Assembly: GCF_020595095.1 (NCBI RefSeq)
Contig: NZ_JAJDOP010000004.1
Location: 1-64,000 of the forward strand
Length of the DNA: 64,000 nt
Direction of reading: 5' to 3'
Source of the DNA: Microvirga rosea
GTDB lineage: Bacteria > Pseudomonadota > Alphaproteobacteria > Rhizobiales > Beijerinckiaceae
The notes beneath the pieces were generated by a model. It was not told the DNA's origin. It saw only the letters and a program-made list of their open reading frames with translations, and searched no databases. This document shows positions 54,637-63,119 of this stretch, one piece after another (the stretch's first letter is position 1; each line of letters starts with the position of its first letter). The position numbers were made by a program, and so were the translations under genes.

Positions 54637-55002
54637 ATGTTAGAACCAAACCTCATCATCCTCTACGTGGCAGATCCAGGCACAAGTGCGGTATTTTATG
54701 AGCGCCTGCTTGGCCGGGAGCCTGACGCCTCGTTTCCTACCTATGTGGCCTTTAAGCTCTACAATGGTTTGACCTTGGGCTTATGGTCGCTTGCGGCCAA
54801 GAACTTCGTATCGTCTGGGACAGGTCATCGAACCGAGCTGGCCTTCATGGTCGAGAGCGACCATGTGGTCGATCAACTCTACGAAAAGTGGATCCGGGAA
54901 GAGGTTCGCATCGAGCAGGAGCCGGTGGTGGCCGTCTTCGGCCGCACCTTCGTGGCGCTTGATCCGGACGGCCATCGGATCCGCGTCTGCACACCGGGCT
55001 GA
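54637..55002 (+). CDS. VOC-family (glyoxalase/bleomycin-resistance-like) protein
   Basis: A 121-residue protein with two beta-alpha-beta-beta-beta modules: LIILYVADPGTSAVFYERLLGREPDAS and ELAFMVESDHVVDQLYEKWI ... FVALDPDGHRIRVCTPG. The usual first His ligand at the N-terminal strand is absent (LIILYV), so a metal-dependent activity is doubtful. It is closer to binding-protein types (PhnB-like). The AAGGAG site is clear. It ends 41 bases before the FixK-type box of ccoN. Confidence 0.8.
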   Translation: MLEPNLIILYVADPGTSAVFYERLLGREPDASFPTYVAFKLYNGLTLGLWSLAAKNFVSSGTGHRTELAFMVESDHVVDQLYEKWIREEVRIEQEPVVAVFGRTFVALDPDGHRIRVCTPG

Positions 55003-55043
55003 TCTGGGCCGTCTTTTCCATCAAGCATGACCGTTCCGTCCCA

Positions 55044-55057
55044 TTGATCTGAATCAA
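55044..55057 (+). promoter_or_regulatory. FNR/FixK-type box upstream of ccoN
   Basis: TTGATCTGAATCAA exactly matches the FNR/FixK consensus TTGAT-N4-ATCAA. Its centre is 87 bases before the ccoN ATG. With activators usually centred at -41.5, transcription would start near 55092, leaving a 46-base leader. It implies microaerobic induction of the oxidase. Confidence 0.92.
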
Positions 55058-55137
55058 TGTGTCCTTCCATGCCCGCCCCTAAACGGTGAAGTTGCGGGCG
55101 AAGCTTTTGCTCGCCTCTCTTCAGAACGGTCGAGGCT

Positions 55138-56799
55138 ATGGCTCAAACGGCAACAAATCCCAAGGGAATGACCTTCGGCGAGGCAGGCTCCGCGCTTGCA
55201 TTCGCCGCTTTGTCCTTCCTGAGCATCATCATTGCAGCGAAGGCATACACACCGGAATATGCCTTTCACGCGTATCTTTTCGCAGCGGCGGCGGGCGCGG
55301 CCGTATTCAAGATCGTCGACCGGTATTATGACCGCCCGGCCGAGTTGCCTCCGCTGACGATCAACGGAAAGCCCAATTACAATATGGGGCCGGTGAAATT
55401 CGCGACGATCGCCTCGGTATTCTGGGGCGTTGCAGGTTTTACGATCGGCCTTCTGATCGCGCTGCAACTTGCCTTTCCGGCGCTGAACTTCGATAGCGCC
55501 TGGCTCTCGTTCGGCCGGATGCGCCCGCTGCACACGTCCGCGGTTATTTTCGCGTTTGGCGGCAACGTGCTGATTGCCTCGTCGCTTTACGTCGTGCAGC
55601 GCACGTGCCGCGCGCGCCTTGTCGGTGATATCGCGCCATGGTTCGTGGTGCTGGGATACAACTTTTTCATCGTCATCGCCGGAACGGGCTATCTGCTCGG
55701 GATCACACAGGGCAAGGAATACGCTGAGCCCGAATGGTATGCGGATCTCTGGCTGACGGTCGTGTGGGTCGCGTACTTCCTGGTCTTCCTTGGCACAATC
55801 ATGCGCCGCAAGGAGCCGCATATCTACGTGGCCAACTGGTTCTATCTCGCCTTCATCCTGACCATCGCGGTTCTGCATCTCGGCAACAACGCGACGATTC
55901 CCGTCTCGATCTTCTCCCCGAAGAGCTACATTGTCTGGTCGGGCGTTCAGGATGCGATGGTGCAATGGTGGTATGGCCATAACGCCGTAGGCTTCTTCCT
56001 CACCGCCGGCTTCCTGGCCATCATGTACTACTTCATCCCGAAGCGTGCCGAACGGCCGGTCTATTCCTATCGCCTGTCGATCATTCACTTCTGGGCGCTG
56101 ATCTTCCTCTATATCTGGGCAGGTCCGCACCATCTTCACTACACCGCCCTGCCCGATTGGGCGCAGACCCTCGGCATGGTGTTCTCGATCATGCTGTGGA
56201 TGCCTTCCTGGGGCGGCATGATCAACGGCCTCATGACGCTCTCCGGCGCATGGGACAAGCTGCGCACCGATCCGGTTCTGCGTCTGATGGTGGTGTCGGT
56301 CGCCTTCTATGGCATGTCGACCTTCGAAGGGCCGCTCATGTCGGTCAAGGCTGTGAACTCCCTGTCTCACTATACGGACTGGACGATCGGACACGTCCAC
56401 TCGGGTGCGCTCGGCTGGGTCGCGTATGTTTCCTTCGGGGCGATCTACTGCCTGGTGCCATGGTTGTGGAACAAGGAGCGCCTGTATTCGATGAAGGCCG
56501 TTTCCTGGCACTTCTGGATTTCGACGCTCGGCATCGTTCTCTACATCTCGTCCATGTGGGTTGCAGGAATTCTGCAAGGCCTGATGTGGCGTGCCTACAC
56601 GAGCCTAGGCTTCCTTGAATACTCCTTCATCGAGGTCGTGGAAGCGATGCAGCCCTTCTATGTCATCCGTGCGCTCGGCGGAGCCCTGTTCGTCGCCGGC
56701 AGCCTGATCATGGCCTGGAACATCTGGAAAACGATCACGGTCGGCGAGGAGGCCGCGGAAGCTCCCGCCCTGCAGCCATCGCTGATGGCCGCTGAATAA
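55138..56799 (+). CDS. ccoN: cbb3-type cytochrome oxidase subunit I
   Basis: A 553-residue subunit with about 14 TM segments, carrying the haem b and haem b3-CuB centre of the cbb3 (high oxygen affinity) terminal oxidase. Conserved elements include [30 protein letters not shown] (CuB ligand region), [13 protein letters not shown] with consecutive His residues, and [16 protein letters not shown] precedes the ATG. First gene of ccoNOQP. Confidence 0.96.
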   Translation: MAQTATNPKGMTFGEAGSALAFAALSFLSIIIAAKAYTPEYAFHAYLFAAAAGAAVFKIVDRYYDRPAELPPLTINGKPNYNMGPVKFATIASVFWGVAGFTIGLLIALQLAFPALNFDSAWLSFGRMRPLHTSAVIFAFGGNVLIASSLYVVQRTCRARLVGDIAPWFVVLGYNFFIVIAGTGYLLGITQGKEYAEPEWYADLWLTVVWVAYFLVFLGTIMRRKEPHIYVANWFYLAFILTIAVLHLGNNATIPVSIFSPKSYIVWSGVQDAMVQWWYGHNAVGFFLTAGFLAIMYYFIPKRAERPVYSYRLSIIHFWALIFLYIWAGPHHLHYTALPDWAQTLGMVFSIMLWMPSWGGMINGLMTLSGAWDKLRTDPVLRLMVVSVAFYGMSTFEGPLMSVKAVNSLSHYTDWTIGHVHSGALGWVAYVSFGAIYCLVPWLWNKERLYSMKAVSWHFWISTLGIVLYISSMWVAGILQGLMWRAYTSLGFLEYSFIEVVEAMQPFYVIRALGGALFVAGSLIMAWNIWKTITVGEEAAEAPALQPSLMAAE

Positions 56800-56810
56800 A
56801 GGAACCCACT

Positions 56811-57545
56811 ATGTCTGTTTGGGCCCGTCATAAGATTTTCGAGACGAACTCGATCATCCTCATCATCGGCGTGCTGATCGTCATCGCGATCGGAGGTCTC
56901 GTCGAAATCGTGCCGCTCTTCTATCTGAAGAGCACCATCGAGAAGGTGGAGGGCGTTCGGCCCTACACCCCTCTCGAGCTCGCCGGCCGCAACATCTATG
57001 TCCGCGAAGGCTGCTATAACTGCCACAGCCAGATGATCCGCCCCCTGCGCGACGAAGTGGAGCGCTATGGACATTACTCACTCGCGGCTGAAAGCATGTA
57101 CGATCGCCCGTTCCAATGGGGATCGAAGCGCACCGGCCCCGACCTGGCCCGTGTCGGAAACAAGTATTCCGACGACTGGCACCGGGATCACCTGGCCAAT
57201 CCCCGAGCCGTCGTTCCCGGCTCCATCATGCCCTCTTACCCGTGGCTTGCTACCACCGAGCTCGATGCGGACCACGTTTCGGAAGACATGAAGGTCCAGG
57301 CTCACCTCGGCGTTCCCTATACGCCCGAGATGATCGACAAGGCCGGAAGCGACATCCGGATCCAAGCCACCACGGATGCTCCGAACGCCGACGATCTCGT
57401 CAAGCGCTATCCTGGCGCTCAGGTGCGCAATTTCGGCGGCAATCCGCAGAAGGTCACAGAGGCCGACGCACTGATCGCCTATCTGCAGATGCTCGGAACG
57501 CAGGTGGACTTCAAGCTCTATGACAACAAGGCCAACGTGCGCTGA
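56811..57545 (+). CDS. ccoO: cbb3 oxidase monohaem cytochrome c subunit
   Basis: A 244-residue membrane-anchored cytochrome c. An N-terminal TM helix ([25 protein letters not shown]) is followed by haem motif CYNCH (C68, C71, H72) and the distal Met in [11 protein letters not shown]. It passes electrons from CcoP to CcoN. The start has GGAAC six bases upstream, 12 bases after the ccoN stop. Confidence 0.96.
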   Translation: MSVWARHKIFETNSIILIIGVLIVIAIGGLVEIVPLFYLKSTIEKVEGVRPYTPLELAGRNIYVREGCYNCHSQMIRPLRDEVERYGHYSLAAESMYDRPFQWGSKRTGPDLARVGNKYSDDWHRDHLANPRAVVPGSIMPSYPWLATTELDADHVSEDMKVQAHLGVPYTPEMIDKAGSDIRIQATTDAPNADDLVKRYPGAQVRNFGGNPQKVTEADALIAYLQMLGTQVDFKLYDNKANVR

Positions 57546-57557
57546 GGACTAAGAACC

Positions 57558-57713
57558 ATGCCCGCAACTTATAAATTCCTCGCCGAATTCGCCCAAACCT
57601 GGGGGCTTGCCTACTTCGTGGCCGTTTTCCTCGCAGTTCTGGTTTATGCCCTCGCCCCTTCGCGGAAAGGCCGCTTCGACGCGGCGGCCCGCATGCCTCT
57701 TCAGGAGGACTGA
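57558..57713 (+). CDS. ccoQ: cbb3 oxidase small subunit
   Basis: A 51-residue protein: MPATYKFLAEFAQTWG, one TM helix LAYFVAVFLAVLVYALAP, then a basic SRKGRFDAAA tail. Position between ccoO and ccoP, one TM segment and the RKGRFD cytoplasmic stretch identify it as CcoQ, which stabilises the oxidase. GAGG is seven bases before the ATG; the stop is four bases before ccoP. Confidence 0.92.
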   Translation: MPATYKFLAEFAQTWGLAYFVAVFLAVLVYALAPSRKGRFDAAARMPLQED

Positions 57714-57716
57714 GTC

Positions 57717-58601
57717 ATGGCCCACGACACACAGGGACCTGTCGACTCCGTCACAGGTGTCACCACCACGGGACACAGCTGGGACGAGATTCAGGAACTG
57801 AACAATCCACTTCCGCGCTGGTGGCTGTGGACGTTCTACGCGACGATCGTCTGGGCCGTGGCCTACTGCGTCGTCTATCCGGCCTGGCCGCTCATCTCGT
57901 CCTATTCCAAGGGCGTTTTCGGCTGGCAATCCCGAGATGCCATCGAGGTCGACCTCGCATCGCTCAAAAACCAGCGTGCAGGCATGACGGCGAAGCTCGC
58001 GGATACTCCCCTCGAACAGGTCAGCCAGGATCCGGAGCTTTTCGCGTTTGCCCGCGCTCAGGGTAAAGCCGCGTTCGGCGACAATTGCGCACCTTGCCAC
58101 GGAGCCGGCGGCGCGGGCGCGAAGGGCTATCCCAATCTGAACGACGATGACTGGCTCTGGGGTGGTTCTCTCGCTCAGATCGAGCAGACGATCCAGTTTG
58201 GCGCCCGCTCCACCAACGAGCAGGGTCATCAGGGATCGATGCCGGCTTTCGGCAGGGACGGCATGCTCAAGCGCCAGGAAATCTCGCACGTGGCCGACTT
58301 CGTCCGTTCTCTTTCGGGGCTTTCGGTGGAACAGGGAGCGGATCTGGCCGCAGGAGCGAAGATCTTCGCGGATAATTGCGCCGCCTGCCATGGGGACAAG
58401 GGCCAGGGCAACCAGGACCTTGGAGCGCCCAACCTGTCGGACAAGATCTGGCTCTTCGGATCCTCCAAGGCCACCATCATGGAAGGCCTGACCAATGGTC
58501 GCGGCGGCGTGATGCCCACCTGGCATGGCCGCCTCGACGATACCACAATCAAGGCACTGGCCCTCTACGTGCACTCGCTGGGGGGCGGGCGTCCGCAGTG
58601 A
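57717..58601 (+). CDS. ccoP: cbb3 oxidase dihaem cytochrome c subunit
   Basis: A 294-residue subunit with an N-terminal DEIQELNNPLPRWWLW motif, one TM helix, and two c-type haems: CAPCH (C124, C127, H128) and CAACH (C221, C224, H225). The distal Met regions are GSMPAFG and GVMPTWHG. It receives electrons from soluble cytochrome c. AGGAGG lies seven bases before the ATG. Last gene of the operon, before a strong terminator. Confidence 0.96.
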   Translation: MAHDTQGPVDSVTGVTTTGHSWDEIQELNNPLPRWWLWTFYATIVWAVAYCVVYPAWPLISSYSKGVFGWQSRDAIEVDLASLKNQRAGMTAKLADTPLEQVSQDPELFAFARAQGKAAFGDNCAPCHGAGGAGAKGYPNLNDDDWLWGGSLAQIEQTIQFGARSTNEQGHQGSMPAFGRDGMLKRQEISHVADFVRSLSGLSVEQGADLAAGAKIFADNCAACHGDKGQGNQDLGAPNLSDKIWLFGSSKATIMEGLTNGRGGVMPTWHGRLDDTTIKALALYVHSLGGGRPQ

Positions 58602-58623
58602 GGGAGACCTTTGTCATGATGAG

Positions 58624-58652
58624 AGGCTGGCGGACAACCGCCAGCCTTTTTC
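58624..58652 (+). terminator. rho-independent terminator after ccoNOQP
   Basis: A perfect 10-bp stem AGGCTGGCGG / CCGCCAGCCT with loop ACAA and a T run, 23 bases after ccoP. It separates the structural genes from the assembly genes. Confidence 0.94.
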
Positions 58653-58656
58653 TGCT

Positions 58657-58670
58657 TTGACCGAAATCAA
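58657..58670 (+). promoter_or_regulatory. FNR/FixK-type box upstream of ccoG
   Basis: TTGACCGAAATCAA matches TTGAT-N4-ATCAA with one change (C for T in the left half). It begins five bases after the terminator and its centre is 69 bases before the ccoG ATG. The assembly operon therefore probably has its own microaerobic promoter. Confidence 0.85.
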
Positions 58671-58732
58671 TGCGCGCGACCGCCAACGATCTAGGAAAAG
58701 GATGTTCCGATCGATAACGAGCAGGCATATCC

Positions 58733-60199
58733 ATGGCTGACGCCCCCCTTGCCGGACAATTGACGCCTGAAGCCGAGGATCCGGCTGACGCACAGCCTCT
58801 TTATGCGCCGCGCAAGAAGATCTATCCCCAAGCCGTAAAAGGTCGCTTCCGCTCGATCAAATGGGCCGTGCTGCTCATCAGTCTCGGAATCTACTACTTC
58901 CTGCCGTTCCTGCGCTGGGACCGGGGACCGAATGCTCCGGACCAAGCCATCCTGGTCGATCTGGCCAATAGCCGGTTCTACTTCTTCTTCATCGAAATCT
59001 GGCCGCAGGAAGTCTATTATATTACGGGGCTTCTGATCCTCGCGGCGCTGACGCTTTTCTTGATGAACGCCGTAGCCGGGCGCATCTGGTGCGGCTATCT
59101 CTGCCCGCAGACGGTTTGGACCGACCTGTTCTACGCGGTCGAGCGCCTGATCGAAGGCGATCGGCGGGAACGGATGAAGCGGGCGAAGGAAAAGCCCACC
59201 CTCGAGATCATCACGCTGAAGATCCTGAAGCACTCCATTTGGCTTCTGATCGCCTGGTGGACCGGCGGAGCCTGGGTTCTGTACTTCGCCGACGCTCCGA
59301 CCCTGGTCTGGCAGCTTCTCACCTTCCAGGCGCCGGCCCTCGCCTATATCTGGATCGGCATTCTCACCTTTACGACCTATACGCTCGCAGGCTTCATGCG
59401 TGAGCAGGTCTGCACCTACATGTGTCCGTGGCCTCGCATTCAGGCGGCCCTGACCGACGAATACGCGCTCAATGTCACCTATCGCTATGATCGGGGTGAG
59501 CCGCGCGGTTCGATGAAGAAGAACGAAGCGATCAAGCGGACGGGTGCCCCTGCGGGCGATTGCATCGACTGCGCCCAATGCGTGGCCGTGTGCCCCACCG
59601 GGATCGATATCCGGGACGGCCTCCAGCTTGACTGCATCCAGTGCGGGCTTTGCATCGATGCTTGCAATTCCGTCATGGAGAAGATCGGACGCCCGGTTGA
59701 TCTGATCGCCTATGACACGGACATGAACGTCCAAGCCCGGATCGAGGGGCGGCCGGAAGTACGCCGCATCATACGTCCGAGAACGGTCCTGTACGCGGCG
59801 CTCATCGCAGTGGTGGCGGCGGTCATGGTGGTCGCGCTCGCTCTCCGCCACACGGTCGACCTCAGCGTGATGCACGACCGCAACCCCCTGTTCGTGCGCC
59901 TGTCCGATGGGTCGATCCGAAACGCCTTCACTGTCCGTGTCTCGAACAAAAATTTGGAAGAGCGTCGATATGTCGTGACCGTCGAGGGCCTGCGGAGCGC
60001 GAAGCTCGATGTGGTCGGAGGCCATATCGACCAGCAAGGACGATCCATCCTTGCCGTCGGCCCCGATCAGACCCTCGAAGCACGGGTTCTGGTCACCACC
60101 GGCGAAACTCAATCCGCCTCAACGGACCTCCACTTTACGCTCACCGATCTTTCGAGTGGCGAGACCGCTCGCACCAGCGACCATTTCATGGCGCCCTAA
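58733..60199 (+). CDS. ccoG: cbb3 assembly ferredoxin-like protein (RdxA/FixG)
   Basis: A 488-residue polytopic protein with five TM segments and a cytoplasmic di-cluster ferredoxin domain: C277-C280-C283-C287 (CIDCAQCVAVCP) and C301-C304-C307-C311 (CIQCGLCIDAC). CcoG reduces copper needed for CuB insertion into CcoN. The periplasmic C-terminal domain (about 360-488) is Ig-like (IG_CcoG type). First gene of ccoGHIS. Confidence 0.94.
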   Translation: MADAPLAGQLTPEAEDPADAQPLYAPRKKIYPQAVKGRFRSIKWAVLLISLGIYYFLPFLRWDRGPNAPDQAILVDLANSRFYFFFIEIWPQEVYYITGLLILAALTLFLMNAVAGRIWCGYLCPQTVWTDLFYAVERLIEGDRRERMKRAKEKPTLEIITLKILKHSIWLLIAWWTGGAWVLYFADAPTLVWQLLTFQAPALAYIWIGILTFTTYTLAGFMREQVCTYMCPWPRIQAALTDEYALNVTYRYDRGEPRGSMKKNEAIKRTGAPAGDCIDCAQCVAVCPTGIDIRDGLQLDCIQCGLCIDACNSVMEKIGRPVDLIAYDTDMNVQARIEGRPEVRRIIRPRTVLYAALIAVVAAVMVVALALRHTVDLSVMHDRNPLFVRLSDGSIRNAFTVRVSNKNLEERRYVVTVEGLRSAKLDVVGGHIDQQGRSILAVGPDQTLEARVLVTTGETQSASTDLHFTLTDLSSGETARTSDHFMAP

Positions 60200-60211
60200 G
60201 GAACGTTCCAC

Positions 60212-60712
60212 ATGCCTGTGACGATTGCCGCACGCCGCACCCCTCGCCCGCTCACCGGAAAGATGGTTCTCGTCTATCTCCTGAGCTTCTTCGCCGTCGT
60301 CATCGGCGTTAACGTGATCATGGCCCGCGTCGCTGTTTCAAGCTTCAGCGGCGTGGAGACGGAAAGCGTCTACAAGGCGGGCCTCGCCTTCAAGAACGAC
60401 GTAGCCGCCGCACAGGCCCAGGAAGCGCGCCACTGGGCTGTCGAAGCCCAGCTCCAACAAGCCGCGAATGCCACCCGCATCGTGGTGACCGCGCAGGATG
60501 CCGGTGCTCATGCGCTGGCGGGCCTTGTACCCAAGTTTCATCTCGCTCATCCCACGGATCGTCGCCGGGACGTCGCGCTTGAACCGGTGGAGGTCGGCTC
60601 AGGCCGTTTTGAAATGGAAACTCCCGTCCGTCATGGCCAATGGGACTTGATCATCACACTCGCGCGGGGCGGAGAAGTTGTTTTCCGCTCCAAGAGCCGC
60701 ATCAGTCTTTGA
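60212..60712 (+). CDS. ccoH: cbb3 assembly protein
   Basis: A 166-residue FixH-family protein: one TM helix (KMVLVYLLSFFAVVIGVNVIMARVAVSSF) and a periplasmic beta-domain with FKNDVAAAQAQEARHW, the conserved region of CcoH. It supports oxidase assembly. It starts 13 bases after ccoG, with AAGGAA eight bases before the ATG. Confidence 0.9.
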   Translation: MPVTIAARRTPRPLTGKMVLVYLLSFFAVVIGVNVIMARVAVSSFSGVETESVYKAGLAFKNDVAAAQAQEARHWAVEAQLQQAANATRIVVTAQDAGAHALAGLVPKFHLAHPTDRRRDVALEPVEVGSGRFEMETPVRHGQWDLIITLARGGEVVFRSKSRISL

Positions 60713-60722
60713 GGGGATGGCC

Positions 60723-62966
60723 ATGGCCGAGGCTCTCGATCTTTCCGTCTACGTGAAACGCCAGGATGACGGCACGGCACATTTGGACCTTGCCGTCGAG
60801 GGCATCGATTGCGCGGCCTGCATTACCGAGATCGAGGGCGGATTGTCCCATCTGCCGGGACTGCTTGCAGCACGCCTGAACTACACGACCCATCGGTTGA
60901 TGTTGCAGTGGGAAGGATCGCTCGATCCTGCCACGTTCGTCCAGGAGCTCGACAGGCTCGGCTACCGCGCGCACCCGTTCCGGGCTCGCGCCCTGGAGGA
61001 GGAAGAGGCACGCCGGGCGCAATGGCTCCTCAAGTGCCTGGCGGTTGCCGGATTTGCGTCCATGAACATCATGCTGCTTGCGGTTTCCGTCTGGTCGGGC
61101 AATGTGAGCGACATCTCTCCCGAGACGCGCGACTTCTTTCACTGGCTGGCGGCTCTCATTTCCTTGCCCGCCGTCGCCTATGCGGGTCAGCCCTTCTTCC
61201 GAAGCGCCATTGGCGCCCTGAAGAATGGGCGCACCAACATGGATGTGCCGATTACGATCGGAATTCTGCTTGCCCTTCTGATGTCGGTGATCGAAACGAT
61301 CAACCACGCGGAGCATACGTATTTCGACTCCGTCGTCATGCTGCTCTTCTTCCTGCTTTGTGGGCGCTACCTGGATCAAGCGATGCGGCGCAGGACACGG
61401 GCGGTCGCCGGCAACTTGGCCTCGCTCAGGGCGGAAGTCGCTCACCGGCTGGATCAACACGGCGAGCCGACCTTAGTCCCGACAGTTGCCCTCCGGCGGA
61501 ACGACCGCGTGCTTGTACGGCCCGGCGAACGGATCCCCGTGGACGGCATTGTGATCGCCGGTGCGTCCGAGGTCGATGAAAGCCTGGTGACGGGCGAAAC
61601 GTCGCTGCGTTCCTTGCAGGAAGGCGATACGGTTTATGCTGGCAGCTTCAATCATGCCGGCGCGCTTACGGTTCATGTCACGGCTGCCGGACAGGGCACC
61701 CTCCTCGACGAGGTTGAGCGGCTGCTCGAAAACGCCTCCGCCGCCAAATCACGTTATCGGCAGCTTGCCGACCGGGTCGCACGCGCCTATGCGCCGATTG
61801 TGCATGCTGCAGCGGCGTTGACCGCCCTCGTTTGGATCGCAACAGGATCATCGGTCCATGATGCCGTCATCACGGCTGTCGCGGTGCTGATCATTACCTG
61901 CCCATGCGCACTGGCCCTCGCCATTCCTGTCGTTCAGGTCGTCGCGTCCGGCACCTTGTTCAAAGCCAATGTTCTGCTCAACTCGGGCGATGCTCTGGAG
62001 CGTCTGGCCCATATCGATACGATCGTCTTTGACAAGACCGGTACGCTCACCCTGCCGGAGATGCGTGTCGCCAATACGGCTGCGATTGAACCCGAACTCT
62101 TGGAAACAGCCGCTCGCCTTGCCATGTCCAGCCACCACCCTCTGGCCGCTGCCGTCGCACGGGAGATCAGGTCCGCGAAGCCTTTTCCTGGGGTTGTCGA
62201 GGAGCCAGGTCGAGGCGTGCGCGCGATAGTCGACAACCGGGAGATCCGTCTCGGCAGTCCTTCCTTCTGCGGGGCAGAGGATCTCGCGGCGATCATGGCG
62301 GGAGAGAACGAGCAGGCATCCGTAATTGCCTTCTCCCGCGGGGAGGAGCGGGTCGTTCTGCTCGTTCGCCAGGCCCTTCGGCCCGATGCCTTGCATACCG
62401 TCAGGGCGCTGCAGGACCTCGGGCTGGATTGCCGGATCCTTTCGGGAGATCGTCCCGCAGCCGTCGGCCCCATCGCGCATGCGCTCGGGATCGCGTCCTG
62501 GCGTGGGGGCGCAAAGCCCGCCGACAAGATCGGCGAACTGAAGCTTCTGATGGCCAACGGCAAGAAGGTGCTCATGGTTGGCGACGGCCTCAATGACGCA
62601 CCGGCGCTCGCGAGCGCCGATGTCTCGATGTCGCCGATCACCGCCTCTGATCTCACACAGGCTCAGGCGGATGCGGTTTTCTTAGGGGACAAGCTTGCTC
62701 CCGTCCTTGACGCGATCACGATTTCCCGACGGGCGCATGCGCTGATGCGGCAGAACCTCGTCCTTGCGCTGGTTTACAATCTCATCGCGGTGCCGCTGGC
62801 GTTTCTCGGCTACGTGACGCCCCTTGTGGCAGCGCTCGCCATGTCCGGCTCCTCGAGTCTCGTGACCTTGAATGCTCTGCGGGCGCGCGGCAAAAAGGTA
62901 GACCCAATGGCAAAGGCTTCGACCGGCCCTTCCCGCTTGACTGAAATTGCTTCCCAAGGAGCGTGA
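60723..62966 (+). CDS. ccoI: copper-exporting P1B-type ATPase for cbb3 assembly
   Basis: A 747-residue P-type ATPase. An N-terminal HMA-like domain carries the CxxC site C30-A-A-C33; the metal-binding CPC is 393-395, the phosphorylation motif D437KTGT and the hinge GDGLNDAP at 620-627. Eight TM segments are expected. FixI/CcoI proteins move copper to the periplasm for CuB of the oxidase. The start at 60723 has GAGGGG six bases upstream; an ATG six bases earlier is too close. Confidence 0.95.
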   Translation: MAEALDLSVYVKRQDDGTAHLDLAVEGIDCAACITEIEGGLSHLPGLLAARLNYTTHRLMLQWEGSLDPATFVQELDRLGYRAHPFRARALEEEEARRAQWLLKCLAVAGFASMNIMLLAVSVWSGNVSDISPETRDFFHWLAALISLPAVAYAGQPFFRSAIGALKNGRTNMDVPITIGILLALLMSVIETINHAEHTYFDSVVMLLFFLLCGRYLDQAMRRRTRAVAGNLASLRAEVAHRLDQHGEPTLVPTVALRRNDRVLVRPGERIPVDGIVIAGASEVDESLVTGETSLRSLQEGDTVYAGSFNHAGALTVHVTAAGQGTLLDEVERLLENASAAKSRYRQLADRVARAYAPIVHAAAALTALVWIATGSSVHDAVITAVAVLIITCPCALALAIPVVQVVASGTLFKANVLLNSGDALERLAHIDTIVFDKTGTLTLPEMRVANTAAIEPELLETAARLAMSSHHPLAAAVAREIRSAKPFPGVVEEPGRGVRAIVDNREIRLGSPSFCGAEDLAAIMAGENEQASVIAFSRGEERVVLLVRQALRPDALHTVRALQDLGLDCRILSGDRPAAVGPIAHALGIASWRGGAKPADKIGELKLLMANGKKVLMVGDGLNDAPALASADVSMSPITASDLTQAQADAVFLGDKLAPVLDAITISRRAHALMRQNLVLALVYNLIAVPLAFLGYVTPLVAALAMSGSSSLVTLNALRARGKKVDPMAKASTGPSRLTEIASQGA

Positions 62967-62969
62967 GCA

Positions 62970-63119
62970 ATGAATGTGCTCCTCTTTCTCGTACCTATGG
63001 CGCTCCTGCTCGGCCTTTCGGGTCTCGCGGCATTTCTGTGGTCTCTTCGAAACGGCCAATACGACGACGTGCAAGGCGCAGCCCTGCGGGTCCTCAGTGA
63101 CGAGGATTTGAAACCATGA
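62970..63119 (+). CDS. ccoS: cbb3 assembly small protein
   Basis: A 49-residue protein: one TM helix (NVLLFLVPMALLLGLSGLAAFLWSL) followed by RNGQYDDVQGAALRVL, the RNGQYDD motif typical of CcoS/FixS. It is needed for cofactor insertion into CcoN. It lies three bases after ccoI, and its stop overlaps the next start (ATGA). Confidence 0.93.
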   Translation: MNVLLFLVPMALLLGLSGLAAFLWSLRNGQYDDVQGAALRVLSDEDLKP

